Program-made: the position numbers and the translations under genes
The notes under the pieces: generated by a model
Database searches by the model: none
The model's input: only the letters and a program-made list of their open reading frames with translations
What the model was told of the DNA's origin: nothing
Shown: one piece after another, positions 7,798 through 16,169 of the stretch
Numbering within the stretch: the first letter of the stretch is position 1
Layout: each line of letters starts with the position of its first letter
Source: a virus
Length of the DNA: 27,042 nucleotides
Direction: 5' to 3' (one strand)
Virus record (IMG/VR): IMGVR_UViG_3300030102_002077
Location: 6,644-33,685 of that record

Positions 7798-8871
7798 ATG
7801 GGAATTAATGTAAATACTGTTTACACTACAGTTTTAAGTATCTTGAATAAAGAACAAAGAGGTTATTTAACGCCGTACGAATATAACCTTTTAGCTAGTC
7901 AAGTTCAATTAGAAGTTTTTGAAACTTTCTTTGAAGACTACAATCAGTATTTACGTATGCCTAAAACAGATGAAGAATATGCTAGTAGGATAGAGCATAT
8001 AAGAGATGAATATCAATTATTTGAAAAATTTGAGTCTGCATCAGCTAATACTAACCCTTCTAATGTATACACTTATCCAACTGATTTACATAGATTAGGA
8101 AGTGTATTTTATAATGGCGTTAAAGGTTCGCCAAGAATACAATTAGTTAGTCAAAGAGAATTTAGACAACTAAACATGTCACCTTTAACTCAACCGAGTG
8201 AAACATTTCCAATAGCAACATTTAAAGATAATAAATTAACTGTATATCCGCAGATAACTAACGGTAATCCAGCTGTTACTTCTGTTAATGATGTTAAGTT
8301 TAGTTATATGCGTAAACCTACAGATCCACGTTGGGGATTTTATGTAGGTGACTTAGGACAATATATATATGACTCTAGAACTTTTTCTACTTCTAAACTG
8401 ATTATAGGACAAACTTTTACCGTTGCTCCATCTTTTCCAATTGGAACTACGGCAGTTGCTGGAACTTACACTGGAGTAGTTACGTCAACTAATGGAGCTG
8501 GAACTGGTTGTTTATTAGATATAACTGTAGCAGGATCAGGTACAATAGTTTTATCTAACGCTAATACTACTATAAAAATTTCTACTTTAGACAATAGCTC
8601 AGGATATGCTGTTAATAACGCGTTGTCTGTTGCTGCTGGCGCATTTGGATCGTTGAACAATGGTTTTTCATTAAGACTTATAGAAGCAAAAGATTTAATG
8701 ACTAAAACTAATACAACTCAAGGAAGTATTGACTATGAAATAGATGATTCGCAGAGAAACACTGTTACTATGGAAATATTAAAATACACAGGTGTTATAA
8801 TAAAAGATCCACAAATATTTCAAGTAGCTGCTAAAGAGTTAGCTGAAGATGAAGCAAACGAAAAAAGATAA
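7798..8871 (+). CDS. Portal-adjacent ring or tail connector protein, crAss-like family (tentative)
   Basis: 357 residues. The helical N-terminus contains LNKEQRGYLTPYEYNLLA at 16-33, followed by an acidic helix LEVFETFFEDYNQYLR. This opening is, from memory, a hallmark of a neck or tail-ring protein in crAss-like and other marine phages. The central part (YTYPTDLHRLGSVFYNG, FSYMRKPTDPRWGF) and the end (VTMEILKYTGVIIKDPQIFQVA) also fit. Between them, residues about 203-301 form a Gly, Thr, Val and Ser-rich beta-type module (AGTYTGVVTSTNGAGTG and following) that looks like an insertion into the usual fold. The next gene starts 3 bases after the stop, so the two are probably co-translated. Ring number and exact position in the neck cannot be assigned from sequence alone. 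Confidence 0.72.
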   Translation: MGINVNTVYTTVLSILNKEQRGYLTPYEYNLLASQVQLEVFETFFEDYNQYLRMPKTDEEYASRIEHIRDEYQLFEKFESASANTNPSNVYTYPTDLHRLGSVFYNGVKGSPRIQLVSQREFRQLNMSPLTQPSETFPIATFKDNKLTVYPQITNGNPAVTSVNDVKFSYMRKPTDPRWGFYVGDLGQYIYDSRTFSTSKLIIGQTFTVAPSFPIGTTAVAGTYTGVVTSTNGAGTGCLLDITVAGSGTIVLSNANTTIKISTLDNSSGYAVNNALSVAAGAFGSLNNGFSLRLIEAKDLMTKTNTTQGSIDYEIDDSQRNTVTMEILKYTGVIIKDPQIFQVAAKELAEDEANEKR

Positions 8872-8874
8872 AAC

Positions 8875-10077
8875 ATGCATACATTAGGAAATCAAAAACA
8901 ACAAACTAACTCAGAATATTATTCAGGTGAAGTAGCTCAATTAGGCGATGGTACTAATAGTAATTCAGTAACTTGGCCACAAACTTTACCACCGTTAATT
9001 TTTAACGATGGAGCAACTCAAACTTCTGTTGATAATTTTGACGTTTTTATTGACAATGTAAAGCAATTTGGTCAAGCTCCTTATAACTTTACTACTTCTT
9101 TAAGTACTACCATAACTAATGGTGTAGCTGTTCAAATATTAACTATAGGCACTGCTGTAGTTGTTCCAGCTACATCTGTAATTAAAGTAGCTTTTATAGA
9201 TCAAAGTAGATGGAGTAACTATGGAGGTTATCAATATACTCCGTTAAGTGAAGTAGTTAATAACTTTATGATAAATTACGTAGGTACAGATAAAGTTATA
9301 CCAAGAGTTAAAAGAACTGATTTAATATACCACGCTAAAAGAGGTATACAAGAGTTTAGCTATGATACATTAAGAAGTATAAAAGCTCAAGAGCTAACTA
9401 TACCTAATAATTTGTCTATAGTAGCTCCACAAGATATGGTTAACTATGTTCAGTTATCTTGGGTAGATCAAGCTGGTGTTAAACATATAATATACAACAC
9501 TAGATTAACAAGTAATCCTACAGCACCAGTAATACAAGACGATCAAGGTGTTCCTACTCAAGATCAATATGGAAATAACCTAGAGTCTAAACAAGCTTTA
9601 ATAAATGATAGGTGGAGATCAGCTAATCAAAATAATATAGCAGGTTCAGCTGGTAGTGAAAATTTTACAGAAGCAGACGTATATGCTAATGCTTGGTATA
9701 AAAATGTTTATGGTCAAAGATATGGAGCTGAGCCAGAAGTTAGTCAAAAAAACGGATGGTTTACTTATGATCCTAGAAGAAATGTATTTGCTTTTAGCAG
9801 TAACTTAGCACAAAGATTAATTATTTTAGAATATATATCAGACGGTCTTTATAATGATGAAAATACTAAAATACCTAAATTAGCAGAAGATGCTTTATAT
9901 GCATATATGTTATATGCTGTAACTTCAGTTAAACCTAAAGTACCTGAATATATTGTTCAAAGATATAAAAAAGAAAAAGTTGCTAAATTAAGAAACGCTA
10001 AAATAAGATTAAGCAATATTAAATTGGAAGAGTTTACTCAAGTAATGAGAGGTAAATCTAAATGGATTAAACACTAA
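8875..10077 (+). CDS. Tail ring / tail tubular protein (P22 gp4-like connector family, tentative)
   Basis: 400 residues. Residues about 122-165 hold YTPLSEVVNNFM and PRVKRTDLIYHAKRGIQEFSY, then IPNNLSIVAPQDMVNYVQLSW. This block is what I recall for a highly conserved tail ring protein of crAss-like phages, often annotated as tail tubular or gp4-like. The C-terminal part is helical and basic (PEYIVQRYKKEKVAKLRNAKIRL). The first about 118 residues form a separate beta-rich, Thr and Val-rich domain (DNFDVFIDNVKQFGQAPYNF), which may be an exposed appended domain. It sits between the other ring protein and the large tail protein, consistent with building the tail barrel under the portal. Start ATG at 8875 is preceded only by gataaaac. 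Confidence 0.75.
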   Translation: MHTLGNQKQQTNSEYYSGEVAQLGDGTNSNSVTWPQTLPPLIFNDGATQTSVDNFDVFIDNVKQFGQAPYNFTTSLSTTITNGVAVQILTIGTAVVVPATSVIKVAFIDQSRWSNYGGYQYTPLSEVVNNFMINYVGTDKVIPRVKRTDLIYHAKRGIQEFSYDTLRSIKAQELTIPNNLSIVAPQDMVNYVQLSWVDQAGVKHIIYNTRLTSNPTAPVIQDDQGVPTQDQYGNNLESKQALINDRWRSANQNNIAGSAGSENFTEADVYANAWYKNVYGQRYGAEPEVSQKNGWFTYDPRRNVFAFSSNLAQRLIILEYISDGLYNDENTKIPKLAEDALYAYMLYAVTSVKPKVPEYIVQRYKKEKVAKLRNAKIRLSNIKLEEFTQVMRGKSKWIKH

Positions 10078-10081
10078 TTAA

Positions 10082-13000
10082 ATGGCATTAGCGAAAAATA
10101 TATTTATCAAGTCTAAGATGAATAAAGACTTAGACGAAAGACTAATAGGTAAAGGTGAATACAGAGATGCTCAGAATATTAATGTAAGTAGATCTGAAGG
10201 TGATGATGTAGGCTCTGTTGAAAATGTACTAGGAAATGAATTAGTAACTGATCTAACTGCTACTACAATATATGATAATAGACAAGTTATAGGCCAATAT
10301 ATTGATCAAAGCAAAGAAAGAGGATTTTTTTATATAACTGATCATTACGATAGTTCAAGTACTAGACTAGATAATTTTGCAGGTAAAGGATCTACTCACT
10401 TAATAATAATGAGAGATTTTATAAATAATACCACTCATACATTAGTGTCAGGTAGGTTTTTAAATTTTTCTATTACTCACCCTATACTTAATATAGATTT
10501 AATTGAAGATTTATTATTTTGGACTGATGATAGAAATCAACCAAGAAGAATAAATGTAGATAAAGCTTTAGCTAGTTCTACTCATTACACTACAGAAGAT
10601 AATATATCTGTAGCTAAATATAATCCATACAATGCCATAAGTTTAGTTAATGAATTTACTGTTACTGTAACTGGAGGTACACTAACTGGACCTGGTCCTT
10701 TTACTTTAAGCAATGCAGATTACGCTAAAATAAGACAAGGACAGTTTGTAAAAATGCCTAATACAAACGTTCAATCTACACCTTGTATTATTCAAAGTAC
10801 GTCAAATTCAGCTAAAAGTTTTACATTAAATCAAGATTACGATCAAACAGATCCTTCAGCTACCACTATTACTATATTAGAAACAGGTTCAAAAAATGTT
10901 TCAGACAAATTTACAGAAGCAACAGTGTTTGGAAATGCTAGTGCACCCGCAGTTGTAAGCAGTCAGATAGAATTTACAGTTAACAATTTATCTGGAAACT
11001 TATACCCAAGTATGCGAGTGTTTAATAGTAGAACACAGTCTGTTATAACAATACTTTCATTACCTGGTTATACATTAGGAAATAATACTGCTACTGTTAG
11101 ATGTAATGTAGGTAGTGCAGCTTTAACCGAACTTGAAGAAGCTTTTCAACTAAAACCACCTTCTACTTCTTTTTATGGAGCTTTAGTTTACTTTGCAGAT
11201 TTTAACTCTCAATATTTATCTAACTTTTCAGGTGATACAGAATATTTAAGAGATAAGTTTGTTAGGTTTAGTTATAGATTTAAATTTGAAGATGGCGAAT
11301 ATTCTTTGATAGCTCCGTTTACTAGTCCTGCTTTTGTTCCAAAACAAAATGGTCATATTGTAGATATTAATCAACTATATGATGACAGCAATGTCATTAC
11401 CAGTCAAGAAAACGTTGAAAGAGGTTATGAAAATATAGCTAGAAGTACTGTTGTAGATTTTTTTGAAAACAGTGTTAATGTAGTTGACCTAAATATACAA
11501 ACTCCTTTTGCTGTAAATACTCTATACGATAATTTAAAAATAGAAGAAATAGACATACTTTATAAAGAGTCAGATACTTTAGTTGTAAGAATATTAGAAA
11601 CTATACCTAGAACTGATACTAGAATTACTTCTAATTCAACTAATACATTTACATATAACTATAACTCTAATGAACCAAAACTGCCAGTTAGAGAAGAACA
11701 AGTAGTTAGAGTATTTGATAGAGTACCTATTAGAGCTAAAACTCAATCTGTTACTGGTAATAGAGTTGTTTACGGTAATTTTTTAAATAAGCATACTCCA
11801 CCTGAAGCTTTGAGTTACAATGTAGAAATTAGTGCTAAATTAAATTCAAGAGAAGATGTTTCAGGTGTTCCTAAAAATACTGCTAATTTATTAGTTAAAC
11901 ATCCTACAGCTAGTGTAAAGCAAAATAGAACTTATCAAGTAGGTATAATACTAGCAGATCGATATGGAAGACAAACAGATGTAATTTTATCAGATGCAGA
12001 TGCAAACTCTTTTAGTTATGCTGGTGGTAGTTTTGGTGGTGATACAGTTTTTCATAAATATTTTTCAAAAGGGAGAGCGCAAGTTAATCGTATAAACAGA
12101 TGGTTTGGTGATTCAATTAAAGTTTTATTTAGATCTGTAATACCTAATAGTGTGTCTTATGCAGATGGTTATCCAGGTTTATATAAGACAGGTAGTTACA
12201 CTGCAACTGTAAACTCTTCACTTATTGGAAGTAGTTTTGGTATAACAAACTTTGGTGAAAACCCTGAAGTTGGAGACATTATTACTATAGGAGGTGTTGA
12301 TTATGCAATATCAGCTGTTTCTATATCTTATCCTACTTATCCTGCATCTCCAACAGCTAACATAACTTTAAGCCCAACGCCACCAAGTATAGGTTCTATT
12401 GGTACAGTTTATAATGTAGTTGGTAAAGCTAATCCGTTAGGCTTTTATAGTTATAAAGTTGTAATTAAACAACTAGAAGAAGAGTATTACAATGCTTATT
12501 TAGGTAATGTTATACAAGGAGGTTTTAAAGATCAAAAAGATAGTACAGGAACTTTGCAAGAACAAGGTTTATTTAGGACTTCATTATCTTACGCTAGTTT
12601 ATTTGGTAGTAATATAAATAAAGTACCAGCAGATTTATCTGAAACAGAACCTAACCAACAATTGTTTGCACCTAATACTACTAAGTTGTTTCCAAGAGTA
12701 CAATCTACTATGGCTATTGGCTCGGGTAATCCAGTAGTAACTAACAATATTTATGTATCTAATAATGCAGCTGATAAAAGTAATCCATTTGTAACAGGTG
12801 TTTTTTCTGCTAAACTAACAGATTTAAAAGCTGTAGATACTGTCGCATCAGTAACTGGTGTTGGTTTTGTAAACGCTCAGCAAGATCCTATAGGTTTTAA
12901 AATAAACACTAATGGAAAAGTTTTAGGTGTTCCAGTTGTAAATCCAGCTTACCCTACTAGTCCGTCGTTTATTAGCTCTGATTTTAGATTAAACGTAATG

Positions 13001-13153
13001 GAGGTAGATCCACCTAAATCTGATATACAAATATATTACGAAACTGCGTGCTCAGGATTAATAAGCGATTTAAATGTTCAAATAGAAACAGGAACAGGAG
13101 CTAGTGGTACAGCTCCAGATCCTCCACAAAGTGACGATGCAGTCGCTTCATAA
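10082..13153 (+). CDS. Large tail barrel / nozzle (muzzle-type) structural protein, N-terminal part
   Basis: 1,023 residues. The N-terminus KSKMNKDLDERL (10-21) and GEYRDAQN (25-32), with VGSVENVLGN at 43-52, is a pattern I recall from a large tail protein of crAss-like and many marine phages. It is thought to form the distal tail nozzle. Further marks are DLLFWTDDRNQPRRINVDKA, TQSVTGNRVVYGNFL and TYQVGIILADRYGRQ at about 617-631. The end contains DIQIYYETACSGLISDLN followed by a Gly, Thr and Pro-rich tail. Related proteins, as I remember them, continue in the same chain with the sequence found in the next gene, so this appears to be one half of a split protein. The TAA stop is followed 13 bases later by the next ATG in a different frame. 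Confidence 0.8.
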   Translation: MALAKNIFIKSKMNKDLDERLIGKGEYRDAQNINVSRSEGDDVGSVENVLGNELVTDLTATTIYDNRQVIGQYIDQSKERGFFYITDHYDSSSTRLDNFAGKGSTHLIIMRDFINNTTHTLVSGRFLNFSITHPILNIDLIEDLLFWTDDRNQPRRINVDKALASSTHYTTEDNISVAKYNPYNAISLVNEFTVTVTGGTLTGPGPFTLSNADYAKIRQGQFVKMPNTNVQSTPCIIQSTSNSAKSFTLNQDYDQTDPSATTITILETGSKNVSDKFTEATVFGNASAPAVVSSQIEFTVNNLSGNLYPSMRVFNSRTQSVITILSLPGYTLGNNTATVRCNVGSAALTELEEAFQLKPPSTSFYGALVYFADFNSQYLSNFSGDTEYLRDKFVRFSYRFKFEDGEYSLIAPFTSPAFVPKQNGHIVDINQLYDDSNVITSQENVERGYENIARSTVVDFFENSVNVVDLNIQTPFAVNTLYDNLKIEEIDILYKESDTLVVRILETIPRTDTRITSNSTNTFTYNYNSNEPKLPVREEQVVRVFDRVPIRAKTQSVTGNRVVYGNFLNKHTPPEALSYNVEISAKLNSREDVSGVPKNTANLLVKHPTASVKQNRTYQVGIILADRYGRQTDVILSDADANSFSYAGGSFGGDTVFHKYFSKGRAQVNRINRWFGDSIKVLFRSVIPNSVSYADGYPGLYKTGSYTATVNSSLIGSSFGITNFGENPEVGDIITIGGVDYAISAVSISYPTYPASPTANITLSPTPPSIGSIGTVYNVVGKANPLGFYSYKVVIKQLEEEYYNAYLGNVIQGGFKDQKDSTGTLQEQGLFRTSLSYASLFGSNINKVPADLSETEPNQQLFAPNTTKLFPRVQSTMAIGSGNPVVTNNIYVSNNAADKSNPFVTGVFSAKLTDLKAVDTVASVTGVGFVNAQQDPIGFKINTNGKVLGVPVVNPAYPTSPSFISSDFRLNVMEVDPPKSDIQIYYETACSGLISDLNVQIETGTGASGTAPDPPQSDDAVAS

Positions 13154-13166
13154 AATTTAAAAAATT

Positions 13167-14876
13167 ATGTCAGCAGTAATAGAAGTAGATTTTAATAACA
13201 CTTATTTAATTAAGCAGACTTATAGTCAATCATTGAATGGTAGGACAAACTCTAACCCTAATAGGCATAATGCGCTAGGCCCTGGAATATGTTGGCCTGG
13301 TGGTATTGATCTTACTATTGGATCGCCTGGTACAAATCAAGATAGAATAGAAGGATTTTATTCTAATTTTTACATAGAAGAGTCTAGAATAAGAGGTGAT
13401 TTTAATGCTGTTAGTATAGATAAAGGTGTTAGAGCTTTTTTAGATGATCCTTTTCCACTGCAACAACATAGATTTAATACATTAATTTATTCTGGCATAT
13501 ATAACTCTAGAACAGGTATTAACAATACAAATGTATTTTCTACTGGTACAGACATTACTAAGTCCTTAGACCCTGAGAATGGAACTATACAGCGCACTTT
13601 AGCTGAAGATACTAATATGATTGTGTTTCAAGAGAACAAAATTAGTAGAGCGTTAATAGACAAAGATACTATATACACTACAGAAAGCGGTACTCAAACT
13701 CAGGCGGGTACTGCGGTTATAGGTCAGTTTGTACCTTATAAAGGTGTTTATGGTATTAGTAAAAACCCAGAGTCTTTAGCTAATTATGGTTTTAGAAAAT
13801 ATTTTGCTGATAGAAACAGAAATGCTATATTAAGATTATCTAACGATGGTCTTACTGAAATTAGCGCTTATGGTATGGAAGATTATTTTAGAGATGAACT
13901 AGCTAAAGTAAAAGATACTAATACTACATATAGCATTCCAGCTACATCTACTTTTCAAGTAATTGATGGTGGTGCTGTTGGAAGCATGACTCTAACTATG
14001 GACCTTACTGGAGTAACGCCAATACCCTCAACAGGTATGACAATTCCAAATAACCCAGGTTATATAACTCAAGTCGATGCTTCTAATCCAGCTTCTGTAA
14101 AAGTATTTTATTCAGTGCCTTTTGTTACAGATCTTAGTGCTAAAGTTAAGTTTGAATATTTAGAAAATAGCAAAGTAAAAGGAGCTTGGGACGTACATAA
14201 TAGAAATTATATTGTGTCTTTACAAGAGACTCCGATATTAAGTTCTAAAACAGAAAATTTTCAAACATTAGCATTTGATGACAAAGTAAATGGGTGGGTA
14301 AGTTTTTACACTTACAAACCTGAAACAATGTTTTCTGTAAAAAATAATTACTTTACTACTCGAGAAGTAGGTTTATTTAAACATTATTCAGAAGTAGCTA
14401 ATACTAGAAACACATTTTATGGGACATCTAGTCCTTCTACAATAACTTGCGTGTTTAATGTACAGCCAAGTTTAGTAAAAAACTTTAAAACTGTGGGATA
14501 TGAAGGTAGTAGTGGTTGGGAAGTAGAGTCTTTTGTTTCTGACTTTACAGGAGCTAACCAATTGCCAGCTGGTACATATGTTGAAAATCAAGATCAAACT
14601 CTTTCTGTTAAGAGTTATGAAGAAGGAAAATATGTAGATCCTATTACGGGTCAAACTTTAAACGCTGGCTTTAATAGAAAAGAAAATATCTACGTAGCTA
14701 ATATAGTTTCTAACTCTATAGCTATGCCAAACGAAGTATCATTTGGTAATCAAATAACAGGTATAAGAGGCTTTGTAGCTACTGTTAAGTTAAAAACAGA
14801 TGACACTACACAATTAGGTGGAACTAAACAACTTTGGTCTACAAGATCAGAGTATGTTAATTCTACTGGATTTTAA
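13167..14876 (+). CDS. Large tail structural protein, C-terminal part (propeller-like), separate gene
   Basis: 569 residues. Sequence such as GFRKYFADRNRNAILRLS (about 208-225), DVHNRNYIVSLQET (about 342-355), GWVSFYTYKPETMFSVKN (about 376) and NTFYGT (about 415) looks like successive beta blades. It corresponds to the C-terminal half of the same large tail protein family as the preceding gene. In the homologues I recall these are usually one polypeptide. Here it has its own ATG and an A/T-rich leader, and a TAA three codons upstream in this frame excludes simple extension. Frames differ between the halves, so the split is not a single stop change. The two products probably assemble together in the tail nozzle. 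No fibre or depolymerase motif is seen. Confidence 0.75.
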   Translation: MSAVIEVDFNNTYLIKQTYSQSLNGRTNSNPNRHNALGPGICWPGGIDLTIGSPGTNQDRIEGFYSNFYIEESRIRGDFNAVSIDKGVRAFLDDPFPLQQHRFNTLIYSGIYNSRTGINNTNVFSTGTDITKSLDPENGTIQRTLAEDTNMIVFQENKISRALIDKDTIYTTESGTQTQAGTAVIGQFVPYKGVYGISKNPESLANYGFRKYFADRNRNAILRLSNDGLTEISAYGMEDYFRDELAKVKDTNTTYSIPATSTFQVIDGGAVGSMTLTMDLTGVTPIPSTGMTIPNNPGYITQVDASNPASVKVFYSVPFVTDLSAKVKFEYLENSKVKGAWDVHNRNYIVSLQETPILSSKTENFQTLAFDDKVNGWVSFYTYKPETMFSVKNNYFTTREVGLFKHYSEVANTRNTFYGTSSPSTITCVFNVQPSLVKNFKTVGYEGSSGWEVESFVSDFTGANQLPAGTYVENQDQTLSVKSYEEGKYVDPITGQTLNAGFNRKENIYVANIVSNSIAMPNEVSFGNQITGIRGFVATVKLKTDDTTQLGGTKQLWSTRSEYVNSTGF

Positions 14877-14885
14877 TTATATTAT

Positions 14886-15497
14886 ATGGATAAAGAAATA
14901 GAAGAAATAAAACAACAAGTTTTATTAGAGCCTTTAGAAAAAGCAGAGTCTAAAAAACAGTTTGTAGAATTAACTAAAAAGTTAGGACTAAAACATAGTT
15001 TTGATTTTGATGAAGCTTGGGAAATAGGTCAACAAATAAGAGCTAAAAAACAATTTAGAGAAAAAATTAAAGAACTAGAGGAAGTATTAAAAAATAATCC
15101 TGACTCTATAAAAGGCCAAGAAGTACAAGAAGCTAATCCGGTTAAACACTCTTTTGCTGAAAACATTTGTGTTAGAGAAATATATAATCCAGCTAATGAG
15201 TTTATTATAACAGCTATACATGCTCAGTCTCACCCTTTCTTTTTATTAAAAGGTAGTATGTCTATAATAACACATGAAGGCATAGAAACAATTGACGCAC
15301 CTCATTATGGTATAACAAAACCCGGAATAAAAAGAATAATATATACTCATACTCCTTGTAACTTTGTGACAGTACACGCTACTGAATTAAAAGACCCTGA
15401 CAAAATAGTAGAGTCTGTAACAGCAAAAACATTTGAAGATCCTAGAATAACAAAAGAAGATATGAAATTAATTAACAAATTAAAACTAACGATATGA
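14886..15497 (+). CDS. Cupin-fold protein with N-terminal helical region, tail operon
   Basis: 203 residues. Residues 1-85 are highly charged and helical (EEIKQQVLLEPLEKAESKK, REKIKELEEVLKN), likely a coiled coil. Residues about 94-170 fit a small beta-barrel of the cupin type: IHAQSHPFFLLKGSMSI, then GIETIDAPHYGITKPGIKR and NFVTVHATEL. H112, H116 and H164 could form a metal site, but the set is incomplete compared with a full cupin motif, so enzymatic activity is uncertain. Similar cupin-like genes are often found among tail and ejection genes of marine podoviruses (from memory), which suggests an assembly or structural role. The TGA stop overlaps the next gene's ATG by ATGA, so translation of the two is probably coupled. 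Confidence 0.72.
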   Translation: MDKEIEEIKQQVLLEPLEKAESKKQFVELTKKLGLKHSFDFDEAWEIGQQIRAKKQFREKIKELEEVLKNNPDSIKGQEVQEANPVKHSFAENICVREIYNPANEFIITAIHAQSHPFFLLKGSMSIITHEGIETIDAPHYGITKPGIKRIIYTHTPCNFVTVHATELKDPDKIVESVTAKTFEDPRITKEDMKLINKLKLTI

Positions 15498-16159
15498 GCA
15501 TGGTAACTGTTGCTATTATCGCGGGTGGTACTGCTCTTATTGCTGGCGGTATAGACTTTGGTATTAGCAAAAATAAAGAAAAAAAAGCTGCAGAAAAAGC
15601 TGCGCAAAAAGAAGCTGAATTAAAAGCATTTCAAGATAATAGACAAGAGATTATTGATAACTCAGATGATATTAGAGCATTAGCAGCTCAAGTAAATAAT
15701 CCATTTGCTAATTTAAGTGTAGCTACAGGTGCCGCAGAGTTTGAGGCTGAACAAGCAGATTTAGCTTTAGCTCAAGCGTTAGACACTATGGCTGCTACTG
15801 GAGCTAGTGCTGGTGGTGCTACTGCTTTAGCTAGAGCAGCATTAGCTAGTAAAAAAGGTATATCTAATAGTATACAACAACAAGAGGTTGCTAATCAAAA
15901 ACTAGCTGCTCAAGGAGCTCAACAAGCACAACAACAAAGACTTAACTTGCAACTTCAAGCTGAAGCTGAAGAAGCTGCTGCTTTTGATAGACAAGAAAGA
16001 AGAGATATGGTTGACATGGGTATTATAAGAGAAGATCAACAGTTCCAGCAAAACTTAGAATTACAATACGGATTAGCTGCTCAAGAAGCTTTAGTAGGAA
16101 CTGTAGAAAATGTAGGCAGCGCAGCTGGAGATGCGTATTTAGCCGGAGTAACACCTTAA
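15494..16159 (+). CDS. Internal virion (ejection) protein, T7 gp14-like
   Basis: 221 residues. Residues 3-21 form one glycine-zipper hydrophobic segment (VTVAIIAGGTALIAGGI), suited to membrane insertion. The core has NPFANLSVATGAAEFEAEQA, then ALDTMAATGASAGGATALA, and a long Gln and Ala-rich helical tail. This NPFA...ATGASAGG pattern is familiar from gp14-like internal virion proteins of podoviruses, which exit the head first and form a pore through the outer membrane. It starts within the stop of the cupin gene (ATGA), the only overlapping gene pair here. The ATG at 15494 is preferred over the one at 15500 because of that overlap. The two large genes that follow would supply the other ejected proteins. 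Confidence 0.8.
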   Translation: MSMVTVAIIAGGTALIAGGIDFGISKNKEKKAAEKAAQKEAELKAFQDNRQEIIDNSDDIRALAAQVNNPFANLSVATGAAEFEAEQADLALAQALDTMAATGASAGGATALARAALASKKGISNSIQQQEVANQKLAAQGAQQAQQQRLNLQLQAEAEEAAAFDRQERRDMVDMGIIREDQQFQQNLELQYGLAAQEALVGTVENVGSAAGDAYLAGVTP

Positions 16160-16169
16160 TAATTATAAT

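Noticed and set aside
13140-13170. Programmed frameshift or stop read-through joining the two tail genes
   Set aside because: The first gene ends in TAA, the second frame has its own TAA at 13158-13160 just before the ATG, and no slippery sequence with a following structure is apparent.
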